The notes under the pieces are model-generated. The model was given only the letters and a program-made list of their open reading frames with translations. It ran no database searches and was not told the DNA's origin. Below, piece after piece: positions 63,520 through 64,000 of a stretch of 64,000 nucleotides of DNA. Every line of letters begins with the position of its first letter. The stretch's first letter is position 1. Source of the stretch: Vulcanimicrobiota bacterium (GTDB lineage Bacteria; Vulcanimicrobiota; Vulcanimicrobiia; Vulcanimicrobiales; Vulcanimicrobiaceae); contig JAAXCW010000004.1 in NCBI GenBank assembly GCA_013036095.1, forward strand, positions 124,001 to 188,000, written 5' to 3'. The position numbers and the translations under genes are program-made.

Positions 63520-64000
63520 GACGCAAACGGGGCGCCGAGTTGCACGGCAATCGTCGACCCGGCGCGTTCGAGCTGAAACGAATGTGGTTTTCCGTCATAC
63601 GCACGCGCTTGCGTTTGGTAGGTGCCGTACATCCACCAATCGAGTCCGTCCAACTTGTCTACGATATCGTCGGTGCGCATGCCCGCGGCATACGCCGGGC
63701 CGCCTGCGCGCACGTACGCGCGCATATTTCCGTCCACGGTTTTGTAGAGCGCGTAATAATAGGAAGGCGGATCGCCCGGCGCAAACGCCAGACCGCGCTG
63801 CTGCAGATTGCTCCAGCGCTGCGGGTTGCTCTGCGCCCAGCCCAGCAAACGGTCCACGCCCTGGCGCGCCAGCTGCGCGGCGTCCGCCGCCGAAGGTTGC
63901 GCGAAAATGGCATGATCGTGCCACTCCGTCACTTCCCAGCCGCCGCAATCAAAAAGCTGGACGCCGATATCTACGTCGGTTCCTTCGATTAACGTGAAAC
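63516..64000 (-). CDS. PDZ-domain protein (partial)
   Basis: The frame is open from its stop at 63516 to the right edge (161 codons visible), so the N-terminus is missing; GTG 63932 is only an internal codon in the natural frame, as coding sequence (FTLIEGTDVDIGVQLFDCGGW) continues upstream. The visible part ends with a PDZ-type domain (YYYALYKTVDGNMRAYVRAGGPAYAAGMRTDDIVDKLDG). Such domains sit in proteases and membrane adaptors; no protease motif is visible in this part. Confidence 0.78.
   Translation of the reverse strand, partial: FTLIEGTDVDIGVQLFDCGGWEVTEWHDHAIFAQPSAADAAQLARQGVDRLLGWAQSNPQRWSNLQQRGLAFAPGDPPSYYYALYKTVDGNMRAYVRAGGPAYAAGMRTDDIVDKLDGLDWWMYGTYQTQARAYDGKPHSFQLERAGSTIAVQLGAPFAS

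Noticed and set aside
1-64000. tRNA or rRNA genes
   Set aside because: No cloverleaf with a proper T-loop was found; one GGTTCGA at about 15000 belongs to the repeat block.
1-64000. CRISPR arrays, insertion sequences, phage or defence islands
   Set aside because: No regularly spaced repeats, transposase, integrase or recognised defence gene; the EVE protein alone is not a defence system.

Overview
This window is GC-rich bacterial chromosome, densely packed with genes. The gene set points to an aerobic, diderm heterotroph: a TonB-dependent receptor implies an outer membrane, and there is a cytochrome c oxidase operon with heme A synthesis, a pyruvate dehydrogenase E1/E2 pair and aconitase. 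My best guess for the lineage is Candidatus Eremiobacterota (WPS-2/Vulcanimicrobiota) or a similar uncultured GC-rich phylum. That is inferred from style and gene content; there is no rRNA here to settle it. I see no phage, transposase, integrase, CRISPR array, tRNA or rRNA. No stretch longer than about 120 bases lacks a feature.

Layout. 1-11.2 kb: a membrane protein cut by the left edge, a DMT transporter coupled to aceE-aceF, then on the minus strand a chain VTT membrane protein-rnd-acnA-two TMEM175-like channels. 11.2-19.4 kb: a VKOR-like protein, a possible small RNA, secreted proteins, an RpiB-like isomerase, NUDIX and metallo-beta-lactamase hydrolases, an MDR oxidoreductase, a CGNR regulator, a BolA-glutaredoxin-sulfurtransferase set, a cupin and an EVE protein. 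19.4-28.4 kb: a large TonB receptor, polyphosphate kinase, a four-gene osmoprotectant-type ABC transporter and a membrane-anchored repeat protein. 28.4-41.3 kb: a secreted S9 peptidase with EgtD, dienelactone hydrolase, lytic transglycosylase, a possible lipid pair (hydroxylase-like and MGDG-synthase-like), two paralogous secreted proteins with a ROK kinase, and a 987-residue Asp-box protein. 41.3-47.9 kb: lipoprotein-alanine racemase-GH130-membrane protein-RF3-threonine dehydratase, all on the minus strand, then a secreted protein on the plus strand. 47.9-55.6 kb: ctaA-ctaB-MFS converging on coxB-coxA-coxC and two small membrane proteins. 55.6-64 kb: nanE with a BadF-type sugar kinase, a tiny HExxH protein, an FAD oxidoreductase, an amino-acid permease, a hydantoinase-type protein, a methyltransferase and a PDZ protein cut by the right edge.

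A constant theme is extreme compaction: most same-strand neighbours share ATGA, GTGA, TTGA or TAGTG/TAATG junctions, and two divergent pairs even overlap at their start codons. Several genes use or seem to need rare starts (ATT for the ABC ATPase, perhaps CTG for two others), so automatic calls are likely to truncate them. The most notable oddities are an in-frame palindromic-type repeat inside prfC, a candidate small RNA with its own promoter and terminator at about 11.6 kb, and active-site departures in the RpiB-like, glutaredoxin, VKOR-like and alanine racemase proteins. I did not find a clearly new multi-gene system. The best candidates for something undescribed are the small RNA, the TMEM175 pair behind aconitase, and the tiny HExxH protein in the amino-sugar locus.
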